Shown here piece by piece: positions 1 through 6,680 of a stretch of 11,848 nt of DNA. How positions within the stretch are numbered: the first letter of the stretch is position 1; every line of letters starts with the position of its first letter. A model generated the notes under the pieces. It made no database searches. It was not told where the DNA came from and saw only the letters and a list, made by a program, of their open reading frames with translations. The position numbers and the translations under genes were made by a program. The stretch comes from Eubacterium sp. (GTDB lineage Bacteria; Bacillota; Clostridia; Lachnospirales; Lachnospiraceae). The DNA lies in NCBI GenBank assembly GCA_024681495.1, contig JAILAS010000068.1, positions 1 to 11,848 of the forward strand. The letters are read 5' to 3'.

Positions 1-283
1 CCATCGTCATAGAGAGCTTATTTCGGGCGTTCTGGGCCCAAGCTCCGCTGATGTGCTTATCTCCGTTCTCAATCTGGGGCACCTGGTGGCGCGCCACGTC
101 GCCCTTGCCGGGGCGCTCTAAGGCGATCACCTCGGCTCCGAAGTCCGAGAGCATGGTGGCCGCGAAGGGCGCCGCCACGACCGATCCGCTCAGCAATACC
201 CTGATGCCGGCCAGAGGGCCGTACTCAGGTACCAAAAAAGGTGTCGATTCTCTGTCAAGTGTATCCCATTTATTCTGTTTCAC
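1..283 (-). CDS. Class III (CaiB/BaiF family) CoA-transferase, N-terminal part
   Basis: This gene has a GTG start at 281-283 and runs off the left edge, so only about 94 N-terminal residues are visible. The start is supported by AAGGAG at 291-296, seven bases upstream; the next in-frame ATG lies far inside the conserved domain. The protein reads GPLAGIRVLLSGSVVAAPFA, then ATMLSDFGAEVIALERPGKG, the hallmark N-terminus of family III CoA-transferases (known family: transfer of CoA between acyl-CoA and a carboxylic acid, interlocked dimers with a catalytic Asp further along, outside this window). The lead-in before GPLAG and the wording around it resemble carnitine CoA-transferase CaiB more than short-leader members such as FldA/HadA, but the acid substrate cannot be told from this fragment. 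It is transcribed divergently from xpt. Family assignment is secure; substrate is open. Confidence 0.88.
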   Translation of the reverse strand, partial: MKQNKWDTLDRESTPFLVPEYGPLAGIRVLLSGSVVAAPFAATMLSDFGAEVIALERPGKGDVARHQVPQIENGDKHISGAWAQNARNKLSMTM

Positions 284-317
284 TGCTGTTCTCCTTTTTG
301 TAAAATAGACGGACCAA

Positions 318-343
318 TGGCGAAAGCCACGGCCCGAATCGGG
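318..343 (-). other. Two small dyads in the CoA-transferase leader
   Basis: TGGC-GAAA-GCCA (plus-strand 318-329) and the palindrome CCCGA-A-TCGGG (333-343) lie in tandem between the predicted transcription start and the ribosome binding site. They could be a DNA operator or short RNA hairpins. I could not match them to any riboswitch class I know, and they may be coincidental. Confidence 0.3.
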
Positions 344-357
344 GGTTTACAAGGCTC

Positions 358-386
358 ATTCTAACATAAAGCAATAATAATGTCAT
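358..386 (-). promoter_or_regulatory. Promoter of the CoA-transferase gene
   Basis: On the minus strand a -35 ATGACA (381-386) is followed by a 17-bp spacer and an extended -10, TG-T-TAGAAT (hexamer at 358-363). Both hexamers match the sigma-A consensus at five of six positions. The predicted start near 351 leaves a leader of about 68 nt. The -35 hexamer occupies the same bases as the best -35 candidate for the divergent xpt promoter. Confidence 0.65.
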
Positions 387-410
387 CGGACCGTTGTTTT
401 ATGATATAAT
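381..410 (+). promoter_or_regulatory. xpt promoter (extended -10)
   Basis: A perfect TATAAT at 405-410 is preceded by TG at 402-403, giving an extended -10 (TGATATAAT). The -35 is weak: the best candidate is TGTCAT at 381-386 with an 18-bp spacer. The predicted start near 417 leaves only about 27 nt before the xpt ATG, too short for a purine riboswitch. Confidence 0.65.
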
Positions 411-430
411 GTTACCGTTTTGAAAAACCA

Positions 431-436
431 AAGGAG
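431..436 (+). promoter_or_regulatory. Ribosome binding site setting the xpt start
   Basis: AAGGAG sits seven bases before ATG at 444. An upstream in-frame TTG at 420 would place this site inside the coding sequence, so the ATG is preferred. The protein from the ATG also aligns with the usual Xpt N-terminus. Confidence 0.8.
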
Positions 437-443
437 TATTGAC

Positions 444-1013
444 ATGAATTTTCTGGAAGAAAGAATTTTAAAAGACGGTATCGTTAAGGACGGAAGCATC
501 CTCAAGGTGGATTCGTTTTTGAATCACCAGCTGGACGTGACGCTGCTCGACGAGATTGGTAAGGAATTCCACAAGATATACGGAGACCGCGGCATCACCA
601 AGGTGCTCACCGTAGAGGCGTCGGGAATCGCCATCGCCTGCATGAGCGCGCAGCACTTCGGCGTGCCCGTGGTATTCGCGAAGAAGGCCAAGAGCAAGAA
701 CATCGAGGGCGAAGTCTACACCTCCAAGGTTATGTCTTTCACCTACGGAAAGGAATACGACGTAACCCTCTCGAAGAAATTCCTGTCAGAGGACGATACC
801 GTGTTTATCGTGGACGACTTTCTGGCTACGGGCAAGGCTCTCAAGGGCCTCCTCGACATCTGCTCCCAGGCGGGCGCCAATGTGGCAGGCATCGGCATCT
901 GCATCGAGAAGCGCTACCAGGGCGGCGGCGACGAGCTTCGCGCGAAGGGCTACGACATCACCAGCCTGGCACGCATTGCCAGCATGGACGAAAACGGAAT
1001 CGTCTTCGGATGA
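444..1013 (+). CDS. xpt: Xanthine phosphoribosyltransferase
   Basis: This cytoplasmic purine-salvage enzyme makes XMP from xanthine and PRPP. The protein has 189 residues, close to the 194 of Bacillus subtilis Xpt, and is colinear with it. Landmarks include LKVDSFLNHQ (residues 20-29), TVEASGIA (56-63), GVPVVFAKK (73-81), and the PRPP-binding loop VFIVDDFLATGKA (120-132) with its paired Asp residues. It is the only plus-strand gene here. It stands alone rather than in the common xpt-pbuX arrangement: the next gene converges on it from the opposite strand, 12 bp past its stop. No purine riboswitch aptamer is visible upstream although many Firmicute xpt genes have one, so control must be by another route or absent. 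A weak hairpin at 1032-1050, inside the end of the convergent gene, is the only terminator candidate. Confidence 0.96.
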   Translation: MNFLEERILKDGIVKDGSILKVDSFLNHQLDVTLLDEIGKEFHKIYGDRGITKVLTVEASGIAIACMSAQHFGVPVVFAKKAKSKNIEGEVYTSKVMSFTYGKEYDVTLSKKFLSEDDTVFIVDDFLATGKALKGLLDICSQAGANVAGIGICIEKRYQGGGDELRAKGYDITSLARIASMDENGIVFG

Positions 1014-1025
1014 TACCCGGGGCAC

Positions 1026-1880
1026 TCAGTCCAGCTCCAGTGACGAGCTGATATAATATCCGTATTTTTTCTTCTTACAAAACCGCCTGATTTTCTTTTT
1101 GAGTTTCTTATCAGTGGTATATTCCAAAAGGTAGACCTTAAGGCCTGCCTTTTTTGCTTTCTTAAGGTACTTCTTATAGTACGCAGTGTCCTCCGCACTC
1201 TGGGTGCCGAAGGCGGGCTCATCGTAGTCGGTGATGCTGCTGAAAACGCTCTCCTGGTTTACGGCGTCGAACCAAAGCTTTTTCCCCGAGGATATGCGCT
1301 TTTTAACATAGGTGTCCCCGCCGTTAATCACGATGGGCAGAGAATACTTCTTCTTAAGGTTTTTAAGAGTCTTATTAAGTCCCTTATAGACGGCTTCAGC
1401 CCTGTCCGCCCGGTTTTCCAGGCAATAGTAATAGACGTCGCAGTTATCGATGAAGAATCCGTCCACTCCCTTTTTCACGAGCCTTTTGGCCAGGGTATTC
1501 ACGGTAAACTTCCGCCACTTCGCCGAGGATACGTCCATCCAATACTCGCCGTCCCAGTTCTCGTACTCCCCGAGTGTAATGTCCTCAAACCTGTTGTAAT
1601 AGCTCCTAAACGTCTCTATCGATCCCACATTCAGGTACGAATAGACCGTGTGTCCCGCCTTCTTCAGCTTATTTATCTGCTTCTTCGTGTAATAGGCAGC
1701 GTCTATGACTATGGTCTTATAGTCGTCCATGCGCGAGGAGTCCTCGGGATTTACTCCCAGAAACACACCATATGAGTATTTAAATGATGCCGCGTGGGCA
1801 TCCACTCCGGATACGCCTCCACAGGAAAGCGCCCCGAGCACGATTGCAATCGCTGTGATTATCGAGACAACCTTTTTCAT
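1026..1880 (-). CDS. Secreted GH114-type putative glycoside hydrolase (endo-alpha-1,4-polygalactosaminidase-like)
   Basis: This 284-residue protein has an N-terminal signal sequence: MKK, a hydrophobic core at residues 4-19, and a probable signal peptidase I site after AHA near residue 30. A Cys at 20 exists but the lipobox around it is poor. The rest resembles the TM1410/GH114 TIM-barrel family (PF03537): D60 at a strand end, YSYLNVGSIETF (80-91), the GFFIDNCD segment with D145 and D148 (141-148), INGGD (185-189) and NQES with E210. The acidic residues at strand ends are the likely catalytic set; this is by family analogy. Known members cleave galactosamine-rich exopolysaccharide, but many homologues are uncharacterised. 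AAGGGG precedes the ATG. The gene starts 84 bp after the radical-SAM pair with no visible terminator between, so it may be co-transcribed. Lys and Tyr content is high. Confidence 0.8.
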   Translation of the reverse strand: MKKVVSIITAIAIVLGALSCGGVSGVDAHAASFKYSYGVFLGVNPEDSSRMDDYKTIVIDAAYYTKKQINKLKKAGHTVYSYLNVGSIETFRSYYNRFEDITLGEYENWDGEYWMDVSSAKWRKFTVNTLAKRLVKKGVDGFFIDNCDVYYYCLENRADRAEAVYKGLNKTLKNLKKKYSLPIVINGGDTYVKKRISSGKKLWFDAVNQESVFSSITDYDEPAFGTQSAEDTAYYKKYLKKAKKAGLKVYLLEYTTDKKLKKKIRRFCKKKKYGYYISSSLELD

Positions 1881-1964
1881 AATCTTCCCCTTCTCGTCAA
1901 GACACGCTTTTTGTCATCCCCCCAGCTATAACAACGCTTAGAGATGAGTGATTTTTATGACCGA

Positions 1965-2708
1965 CTAAACCTGCATGTGAACAGGCTCTTCCAACACCTC
2001 ACCGGCAGATTCGAGAGACGCCAGAACTCCGTCTCCCCTGTCGTAGTAAACCTCCCTGCGTGTCACCAGGTAATCCGCCGGATCGTTATCCATGCCGTTC
2101 AGCGAAAACAGCGTCTCCAGAAACAGCCTGACGTTCAGCGAGGCCGCACTCGATGAAGACAGCTTCAGAAAAACGCCTCCATCCTGAGCCTTTGCCTCAA
2201 ATATGAGAGGACGAATATCCACCGTCTTTTCGCCCTTCTTGGTCTTCCTAACCACCTCTATGCTCTCGCGGGAGAGCATATCGTCCAGCATCCCCTGCGT
2301 TATGTCAACCTCATCCATCTCCTCCCCCGGGGCTATGAAGTAGTCCGTGGCAGCCGTTATACTCATGGCCTTCTTGGACTTATCCGGAAGCCTCACGTAG
2401 GAAAGGACCTCGATTCCTTCGGCCATCTGGGCATTCAAAAGAGCAATTCCCTCTTCGGAAGACGGGCTGGAAATCATATCCATGTCGAAGTATTCCGCCT
2501 CGGACTCAGCGCCCAGGCTGAGCGGAGAAGCGAAAGACATGACCTGGTGGGGCGAAAAGCCCTCGGAGTACCTGATATCCAGTCCCGCGCGCCGAATCGC
2601 CTTCTGGAAGTATCGCATCAGGTCGAGATGTCCCACGTATCGCACAGGCCCCCTCTTCGAAAACCTGACGCGGATCTTTATGTATTTAATCTCGTTAGGA
2701 TCGCTCAT
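1965..2708 (-). CDS. Radical SAM-linked protein, TIGR03936 / DUF2344 family
   Basis: The protein has 247 residues. The N-terminal segment IKIRVRFSKRGPVRYVGHLD, followed by YFQKAIRRAGLDIRYSEGFS and a PHQVMSFASPLSLG segment, is the signature of this family. It almost always sits directly after, or is fused to, a TIGR03960 radical SAM protein. Its biochemical function is not established; the pair is thought to act together, possibly in RNA or ribosome-related modification given its frequent location near rng-rplU. Here it overlaps the 3' end of the radical SAM gene by 14 bp, which implies translational coupling. The ATG at 2706-2708 is chosen because GGAGG at 2717-2721 lies eight bases upstream; an upstream GTG at 2715-2717 overlaps that site. 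The usual rng and rplU genes are not downstream in this window. Confidence 0.92.
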   Translation of the reverse strand: MSDPNEIKYIKIRVRFSKRGPVRYVGHLDLMRYFQKAIRRAGLDIRYSEGFSPHQVMSFASPLSLGAESEAEYFDMDMISSPSSEEGIALLNAQMAEGIEVLSYVRLPDKSKKAMSITAATDYFIAPGEEMDEVDITQGMLDDMLSRESIEVVRKTKKGEKTVDIRPLIFEAKAQDGGVFLKLSSSSAASLNVRLFLETLFSLNGMDNDPADYLVTRREVYYDRGDGVLASLESAGEVLEEPVHMQV

Positions 2709-4605
2709 GACAGACACCTCCTCCGTAGCCGTATGATCCGCAGCCGGAGCACTGCTCCCGGCAGTTCGGGGTAACCTTCCCCTCGAGCGCGTTCTCCCAC
2801 TCGCGCCAGAGGAATCTCTTGTCCAACCCGCAGTCTATGAGGTCCCACGGGAATATCTCGTCCTTCTCCCTGGGCCTGGTGGTATAGAAATCGAGCGACA
2901 ATCCGGTATCTTCAAACGCCTTCTTCCATTTCTCCACGTCGAAGTACTCGCCCCAGGCGCTGAAGATCTCGCCTGATTTATAGACGGCCTCAATCACCTT
3001 TGACTGTCTCCTGTCGCCCCTGGCCAGGGCTCCCTCTATGACGGTCGTGGCGGCGTGGTGCCAGTTGTAGGTGATACTCCTCTGATTGAGCCTCTCCTTA
3101 AGCGTATCGGCCACCACGCGCGACCTGTGGAGGAAGATCTCCTCCGTCGCCTGAGGCGCCCACTGGAACGGCGTAAAGGGCTTGGGCACGAAGAACGAGG
3201 TGGACATGGTGATGTGACATCTGCCCTGCCTCTGATCCTTCGGAACAGTATCGTAGTAGAGCATGGCGATGTCATCGCCCAGCTCGGATATGGCCGCGGC
3301 GTCCTCGTCGGTCTCCATGGGGAGTCCGAGCATGAAGTAGAGCTTAACCTTGTTCCAACCGCTCTTAAACGCCATCTCGGCACCTCCCATGATGTCCTCG
3401 CGGGTGAGGCCCTTATTTATCACGTCTCTCATCCGCTGCGAGCCGGCCTCGGGCGCGAATGTAAGCGAGCTGTTGTTTACACCCTTCACCTGCTTCATAA
3501 GGTCCAGAGAAAACGCGTCGATTCGAAGCGATGGGAGTGAGAGCTCTATGCCGTTCTTCTTAAGGTCTCCCAGGATGAACTCGACCAGCTCGGAGAGCTC
3601 GCCGTAGTCGCTGGTGCTAAGGGAGACCAGGGAAATCTCGTCGTCTCCCGTGTTCTTTATCATCTCCAGGGCGGTCCTCTTCAGGGTTTCCACGTTCTTC
3701 TCCCTGTTCGGGCGGTAGATCATGCCCGCCTGGCAGAACCTGCACCCGCGGATACAGCCCCTCTGAATCTCGAGCATCACGCGGTCCTGAGTGGCACGTA
3801 TGAAGGGAACCACCGGTTTGGTCGGGTAGAAGGCCTTGTCGAAGTCCGTCACCACCACCCTCTTCACCCTCTCGGGCACGGCCGGAAGCGGCTCGTCCAG
3901 AGCGAGCGAATCCAAAAGGTCTGCGCTATCGGGCAGGACATCCAGCGAGGCTATGGTCCCGTCGGAATTGTAACCCGGCTCGTAGAGCGAGGGGATATAG
4001 ATACCTTCGATGGCGCCGGCCCTGCGCAAAAATTCGCGCCTGGTTCCCCCCGCAGCCTTCACAGCCTTGTAGAGGTCGAAGAGCGCATCGTAGCTTATCT
4101 CGCCTTCGCCCACGTATATGATGTCGAAGAAGTCGGCTATGGGCTCGGCGTTCACGGTGCAGGGGCCGCCCCCGATGACAATGGTGTCGCCCTCTTTCCT
4201 ATCGGCCGCGCGAAGCGGGATGCCCGAAAGGTCAATCACCTGCAGGATGTTCGTGTAGCACATCTCGTACTGGATGGTAATGCCCAAAAAATCGAACTCC
4301 CTGATGGGCGTCTGCGTCTCGAGCGAAAAGAGGGGGATACCCTCCTCCCTCATGACGGCGTCGAGATCCGGCCACGGAGAATAGACCCTCTCGCAGTACA
4401 CGTCGGCGCGTTCGTTGAACATGCCGTAGAGGATCTGTATGCCCAGGTGGCTCATACCTATCTCGTAGACATCGGGGAAGCACATGCAGAAGTGAATGTC
4501 GTAGGAGCCCTCGGGCTTTACCACGCTCCCCCACTCACCGCCGATGTATCTGGCCGGCGCCTCGATATGCCTTAATATCTTATCCGATAAAAAAGTCTTT
4601 CTCAT
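2695..4605 (-). CDS. TIGR03960 family radical SAM protein with B12-binding-like N-terminus
   Basis: The protein has 636 residues. The N-terminal ~200 residues include FPDVYEIGMSHLGIQILYGM and VIGGGPCTVN, a fold related to the cobalamin-binding domains that precede many radical SAM cores. The core carries RGCIRGCRFCQAG with Cys 284, 288 and 291 (CX3CX2C) for the [4Fe-4S] cluster that cleaves S-adenosylmethionine, followed by FAPEAGSQRMRDVINKG. A C-terminal Cys cluster, C615-C619-C622 and C632 in a Gly-rich tail, may hold a second metal or cluster. The substrate is not known. The ATG at 4603-4605 (MRKTFLS) is preferred over an upstream TTG because GGAGA at 4611-4615 fits it and family members begin this way. 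No convincing promoter is visible in the 83 bp between this start and the upstream terminator. Confidence 0.93.
   Translation of the reverse strand: MRKTFLSDKILRHIEAPARYIGGEWGSVVKPEGSYDIHFCMCFPDVYEIGMSHLGIQILYGMFNERADVYCERVYSPWPDLDAVMREEGIPLFSLETQTPIREFDFLGITIQYEMCYTNILQVIDLSGIPLRAADRKEGDTIVIGGGPCTVNAEPIADFFDIIYVGEGEISYDALFDLYKAVKAAGGTRREFLRRAGAIEGIYIPSLYEPGYNSDGTIASLDVLPDSADLLDSLALDEPLPAVPERVKRVVVTDFDKAFYPTKPVVPFIRATQDRVMLEIQRGCIRGCRFCQAGMIYRPNREKNVETLKRTALEMIKNTGDDEISLVSLSTSDYGELSELVEFILGDLKKNGIELSLPSLRIDAFSLDLMKQVKGVNNSSLTFAPEAGSQRMRDVINKGLTREDIMGGAEMAFKSGWNKVKLYFMLGLPMETDEDAAAISELGDDIAMLYYDTVPKDQRQGRCHITMSTSFFVPKPFTPFQWAPQATEEIFLHRSRVVADTLKERLNQRSITYNWHHAATTVIEGALARGDRRQSKVIEAVYKSGEIFSAWGEYFDVEKWKKAFEDTGLSLDFYTTRPREKDEIFPWDLIDCGLDKRFLWREWENALEGKVTPNCREQCSGCGSYGYGGGVCHERS
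2717..2721 (-). promoter_or_regulatory. Ribosome binding site inside the radical SAM gene
   Basis: GGAGG (part of GGAGGAGGT on the minus strand) lies within the last codons of the TIGR03960 gene, which there encode the Gly-rich C-terminal segment. Its spacing selects ATG at 2708 over GTG at 2717. Confidence 0.75.
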
Positions 4606-4688
4606 TAATTTCTCCAGTTCACTCAGCAAAGCTTTACTTTTAGCCTGCCGTACGCAAGCCTCTCTGCCATCTGTTTGCCTGCGACTTT

Positions 4689-4717
4689 AAAAAACCCGTG
4701 AAGCGAAGCCTCACGGG
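4689..4717 (-). terminator. Rho-independent terminator after the J-domain coiled-coil gene
   Basis: Read on the minus strand, a CCCGTGA/TCACGGG stem (4695-4717, with a short inner GC helix and a three-base loop) is followed directly by six T residues (4694-4689). It starts eight bases beyond the stop codon. Confidence 0.9.
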
Positions 4718-4725
4718 ATGAATAA

Positions 4726-5334
4726 TTAACTGTATTTAAGCTTTAAGGCGTCATACTCACGGTTAATCTCCTGAACCGTGTCCACATCCCCGCAGAGATT
4801 ATCGGGGTGGAATATCTTTATGAGGTCCTTATAGCGCTTACGAAGGGCAAGCTCGTTATCAATACCCGAGAAGAAGATTTCGTAGTCGGTGGAGTCATAC
4901 TCCCGCTTCTCGAATTCATTGACCTTAGAGCGGAACTCCTTATGCAGCTCGAACTCCTCCTTCTCCTTGGAGAACCTGATAAGCTCCTCCTCGAGAATCT
5001 TCCACTTGGTCTCGAAGAGATTCTGCTGCTGCTCCTGGCGGCGCTTCTCGGAAGCGACCTCCCTCTCAAACATGGTCTTCTGTATCTCGAAATCTCTCAG
5101 AGCCTTCTCAAAGGCCCTTTTCTTCTCGTCAAATTCTTTCTTTTCTTTCTCGAAGCTCTCTCTCTGAGAGATAATCTCCTCGAGCCGCTCCGGAGTCATA
5201 GCGGGCTCTGCAGCCTCTTCACACTCTTCATCTTCCCCGGAAGGAACGCTCTGGGCCATCCAGCTTCGGATAATCTCGGCGAATACCTCTTCCATTGCCT
5301 CGGGATTGGCCTGTTCGTTCACGTGCTTATCCAT
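4726..5334 (-). CDS. Coiled-coil protein with C-terminal J-domain
   Basis: The protein has 202 residues. After a short acidic N-terminus (GEDEECEEAAE near 33-43), residues ~47-145 are charged, Lys/Glu/Gln-rich and devoid of Pro and Gly after about residue 48, as in a long coiled coil. The C-terminal ~55 residues resemble the core of a J-domain: LRKRYKDLIKIFHPDNL with the HPD tripeptide at 176-178, then VQEINREYDALK as the third helix. HPD is the loop by which J-proteins stimulate DnaK ATPase. There is no Gly/Phe region or zinc finger, and no membrane segment. The ATG at 5332-5334 has GGAGA at 5341-5345; an upstream extension to 5430 runs through the promoter and is rejected. It lies directly after the dnaJ terminator as its own transcription unit, without CIRCE. 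Function is inferred: a specialised DnaK co-chaperone or scaffold. Confidence 0.85.
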   Translation of the reverse strand: MDKHVNEQANPEAMEEVFAEIIRSWMAQSVPSGEDEECEEAAEPAMTPERLEEIISQRESFEKEKKEFDEKKRAFEKALRDFEIQKTMFEREVASEKRRQEQQQNLFETKWKILEEELIRFSKEKEEFELHKEFRSKVNEFEKREYDSTDYEIFFSGIDNELALRKRYKDLIKIFHPDNLCGDVDTVQEINREYDALKLKYS

Positions 5335-5360
5335 AAATACTCTCCAATCTGCGGACACTG

Positions 5361-5373
5361 TCGTCCCGGACGA
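5361..5373 (-). other. Palindrome in the 5' leader of the J-domain gene
   Basis: TCGTCC-C-GGACGA is a perfect 13-bp dyad between the predicted transcription start (about 5383) and the ribosome binding site. Its position just downstream of the promoter would suit a repressor operator. It does not resemble CIRCE or the CtsR direct repeat. Confidence 0.3.
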
Positions 5374-5389
5374 ACCAACACACGCTGAA

Positions 5390-5418
5390 AGTATACAATA
5401 TCTTGGGTATAAATTCAA
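5390..5418 (-). promoter_or_regulatory. Promoter of the J-domain coiled-coil gene
   Basis: On the minus strand, -35 TTGAAT (5413-5418), a 17-bp spacer, and -10 TATACT (5390-5395) form a good sigma-A-type promoter. It lies between the dnaJ terminator and the gene, so the gene is independent of the heat-shock operon. Confidence 0.75.
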
Positions 5419-5453
5419 GTCGCAATACAAAAGTTCACAAATGGAGGGGTACT

Positions 5454-5483
5454 AAAAAAGCTGTCGCAAAACGCGACAGCTTT
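5454..5483 (-). terminator. Terminator of the hrcA-grpE-dnaK-dnaJ operon
   Basis: An 11-bp stem, AAAGCTGTCGC (5457-5467) with GCGACAGCTTT (5473-5483), encloses a 5-base loop. On the minus strand it runs into TTTTTT (5459-5454), 13 bp after the dnaJ stop. A strong intrinsic terminator. Confidence 0.93.
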
Positions 5484-5496
5484 CACTTATTTTACG

Positions 5497-6678
5497 CTAT
5501 TTTTTACCCCATTTTTTCTTTTTCTTGGGCTGGGGAGTCCCCTTATCCGAAGGTCCGGCCTCGATGTCCTCTTTGGCCTTGCCCAGCGAGTCTCCGCTGG
5601 CCGCGTCGAACTGTGCGAGCAAATCCTTGGCCTCGCTGCTGAGCGACGTGGGAACCTGGACCACGAAGGTCACGTACTGGTCGCCGACGATGTTCTTATT
5701 GCGAAGCGAGGGCACGCCCTTGCCCTTCAGGCGGATGCGTGTATCGGTCTGTGTGCCGGGCTTAACGTCATATACCACATCTCCGTAGACGGTGTTTATG
5801 CGCACCTCGCCACCCAGTGCAGCCTGCGCATACGAAAGGGGTGCCGTGGAGAAGAGGTTCAGCCCGTCTCTCTGGAAGATGGGATGAGAACTTATGTTAA
5901 CCTCAACGAGAAGGTCTCCTCTCTGGCCGCCATCGGGCGAGGGCTCGCCCTTGCCGGCAATGCGGACTCTCTGTCCGTCTTCGATACCGGCGGGTATGCT
6001 CACCTTGATGCGCTGCCTGCGGGTGATGTATCCGGTGCCGTGGCAGTCGGTACACTTTTCCTTTATCACGAAGCCTGTGCCGTTACAGTCGGGACAGGTC
6101 TGTACGTTCTGTACCATTCCGAAGAGGCTCTGCTGGGAGTAGACCACCTTTCCCTTTCCTCCACACTTGGTGCAGGTGTCCTTGGAGGTGCCGGGCTTAG
6201 CGCCCGATCCGTGGCATGTGGAGCACTCGTCCTTAAGGTTGAGCTCGAGTTCCTTCTCGCATCCGAAGATCGACTCCTCAAAGGAGATATGCACGCCGGC
6301 CAGAAGACTCTTTCCACGCCTGGGGCCCGCAGACCTGCCGCGGCCTCCTCCGAAGCCGAACGCGCCTCCGAACAGGTCTCCGAAGATGTCTCCGAACATG
6401 TCGGTGAAGTCCATGCCTGAGAAGTCCATGTTCTGTCCGTGAGAACCGTCGAACGCTGCGTGACCGAACTGGTCGTACTGGCGACGCTTGTCGGTATCGC
6501 TCAGGACGGCATAGGCTTCGGAGGCCTCTTTAAACCTGGCCTCCGCTTCCTTGTCGCCCGGATTCATATCCGGATGATATTTTTTCGCCAGCTTACGATA
6601 AGCTTTTTTTATGGCGTCGTCCGAGGCGCCTTTCTCGACGCCCAGGACTTCATAATAATCTCGTTTCTGTTCTGCCAT
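5497..6678 (-). CDS. dnaJ: Chaperone DnaJ (Hsp40)
   Basis: This cytoplasmic co-chaperone delivers unfolded clients to DnaK and stimulates its ATPase. The protein is a full-length type I DnaJ of 393 residues. It has a J-domain at 5-70 with HPD at 35-37, and a Gly/Phe-rich region at about 72-122. Four CXXCXGXG zinc repeats follow, with Cys pairs at 152/155, 169/172, 195/198 and 209/212. The C-terminal beta-sandwich client-binding and dimerisation region includes IPAGIEDGQRVRI. The tail ends in a Lys-rich stretch, PKKKKKWGKK, which is unusually basic. The ATG follows the dnaK stop by 2 bp, and its AAGGA ribosome binding site is formed by the final codons of dnaK, so translation is probably coupled. 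It is the last gene of the CIRCE-controlled operon. Confidence 0.98.
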   Translation of the reverse strand: MAEQKRDYYEVLGVEKGASDDAIKKAYRKLAKKYHPDMNPGDKEAEARFKEASEAYAVLSDTDKRRQYDQFGHAAFDGSHGQNMDFSGMDFTDMFGDIFGDLFGGAFGFGGGRGRSAGPRRGKSLLAGVHISFEESIFGCEKELELNLKDECSTCHGSGAKPGTSKDTCTKCGGKGKVVYSQQSLFGMVQNVQTCPDCNGTGFVIKEKCTDCHGTGYITRRQRIKVSIPAGIEDGQRVRIAGKGEPSPDGGQRGDLLVEVNISSHPIFQRDGLNLFSTAPLSYAQAALGGEVRINTVYGDVVYDVKPGTQTDTRIRLKGKGVPSLRNKNIVGDQYVTFVVQVPTSLSSEAKDLLAQFDAASGDSLGKAKEDIEAGPSDKGTPQPKKKKKWGKK

Positions 6679-6680
6679 TT

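Noticed and set aside
51..308. An 85-codon plus-strand frame at the left edge
   Set aside because: The minus strand encodes a clear CaiB-family N-terminus with a good ribosome binding site; the plus-strand frame has no similarity to anything.
301..360. Riboswitch in the CoA-transferase leader
   Set aside because: The two small dyads were compared by eye with purine, cobalamin, c-di-GMP, SAM and FMN cores and none fits. The leader of about 68 nt is short for most classes.
1032..1050. Hairpin CAGCTC/GAGCTG just past xpt as a terminator
   Set aside because: The stem is 6 bp with a 7-base loop and the nearest T-run (1065-1070) begins about 15 bases later, so it does not meet the intrinsic terminator pattern. 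It also codes for the end of the convergent gene.
4807..5388. A 193-codon plus-strand frame opposite the J-domain gene
   Set aside because: Leu-rich antisense shadow of a Glu/Lys-rich coiled coil, with no start signals. The minus strand has promoter, ribosome binding site, HPD motif and terminator.
5335..5430. An N-terminal extension of the J-domain protein (up to 32 more residues)
   Set aside because: It would run through the -10 (5390-5395) and most of the -35 region and has no ribosome binding site, while ATG at 5334 has GGAGA at good distance.
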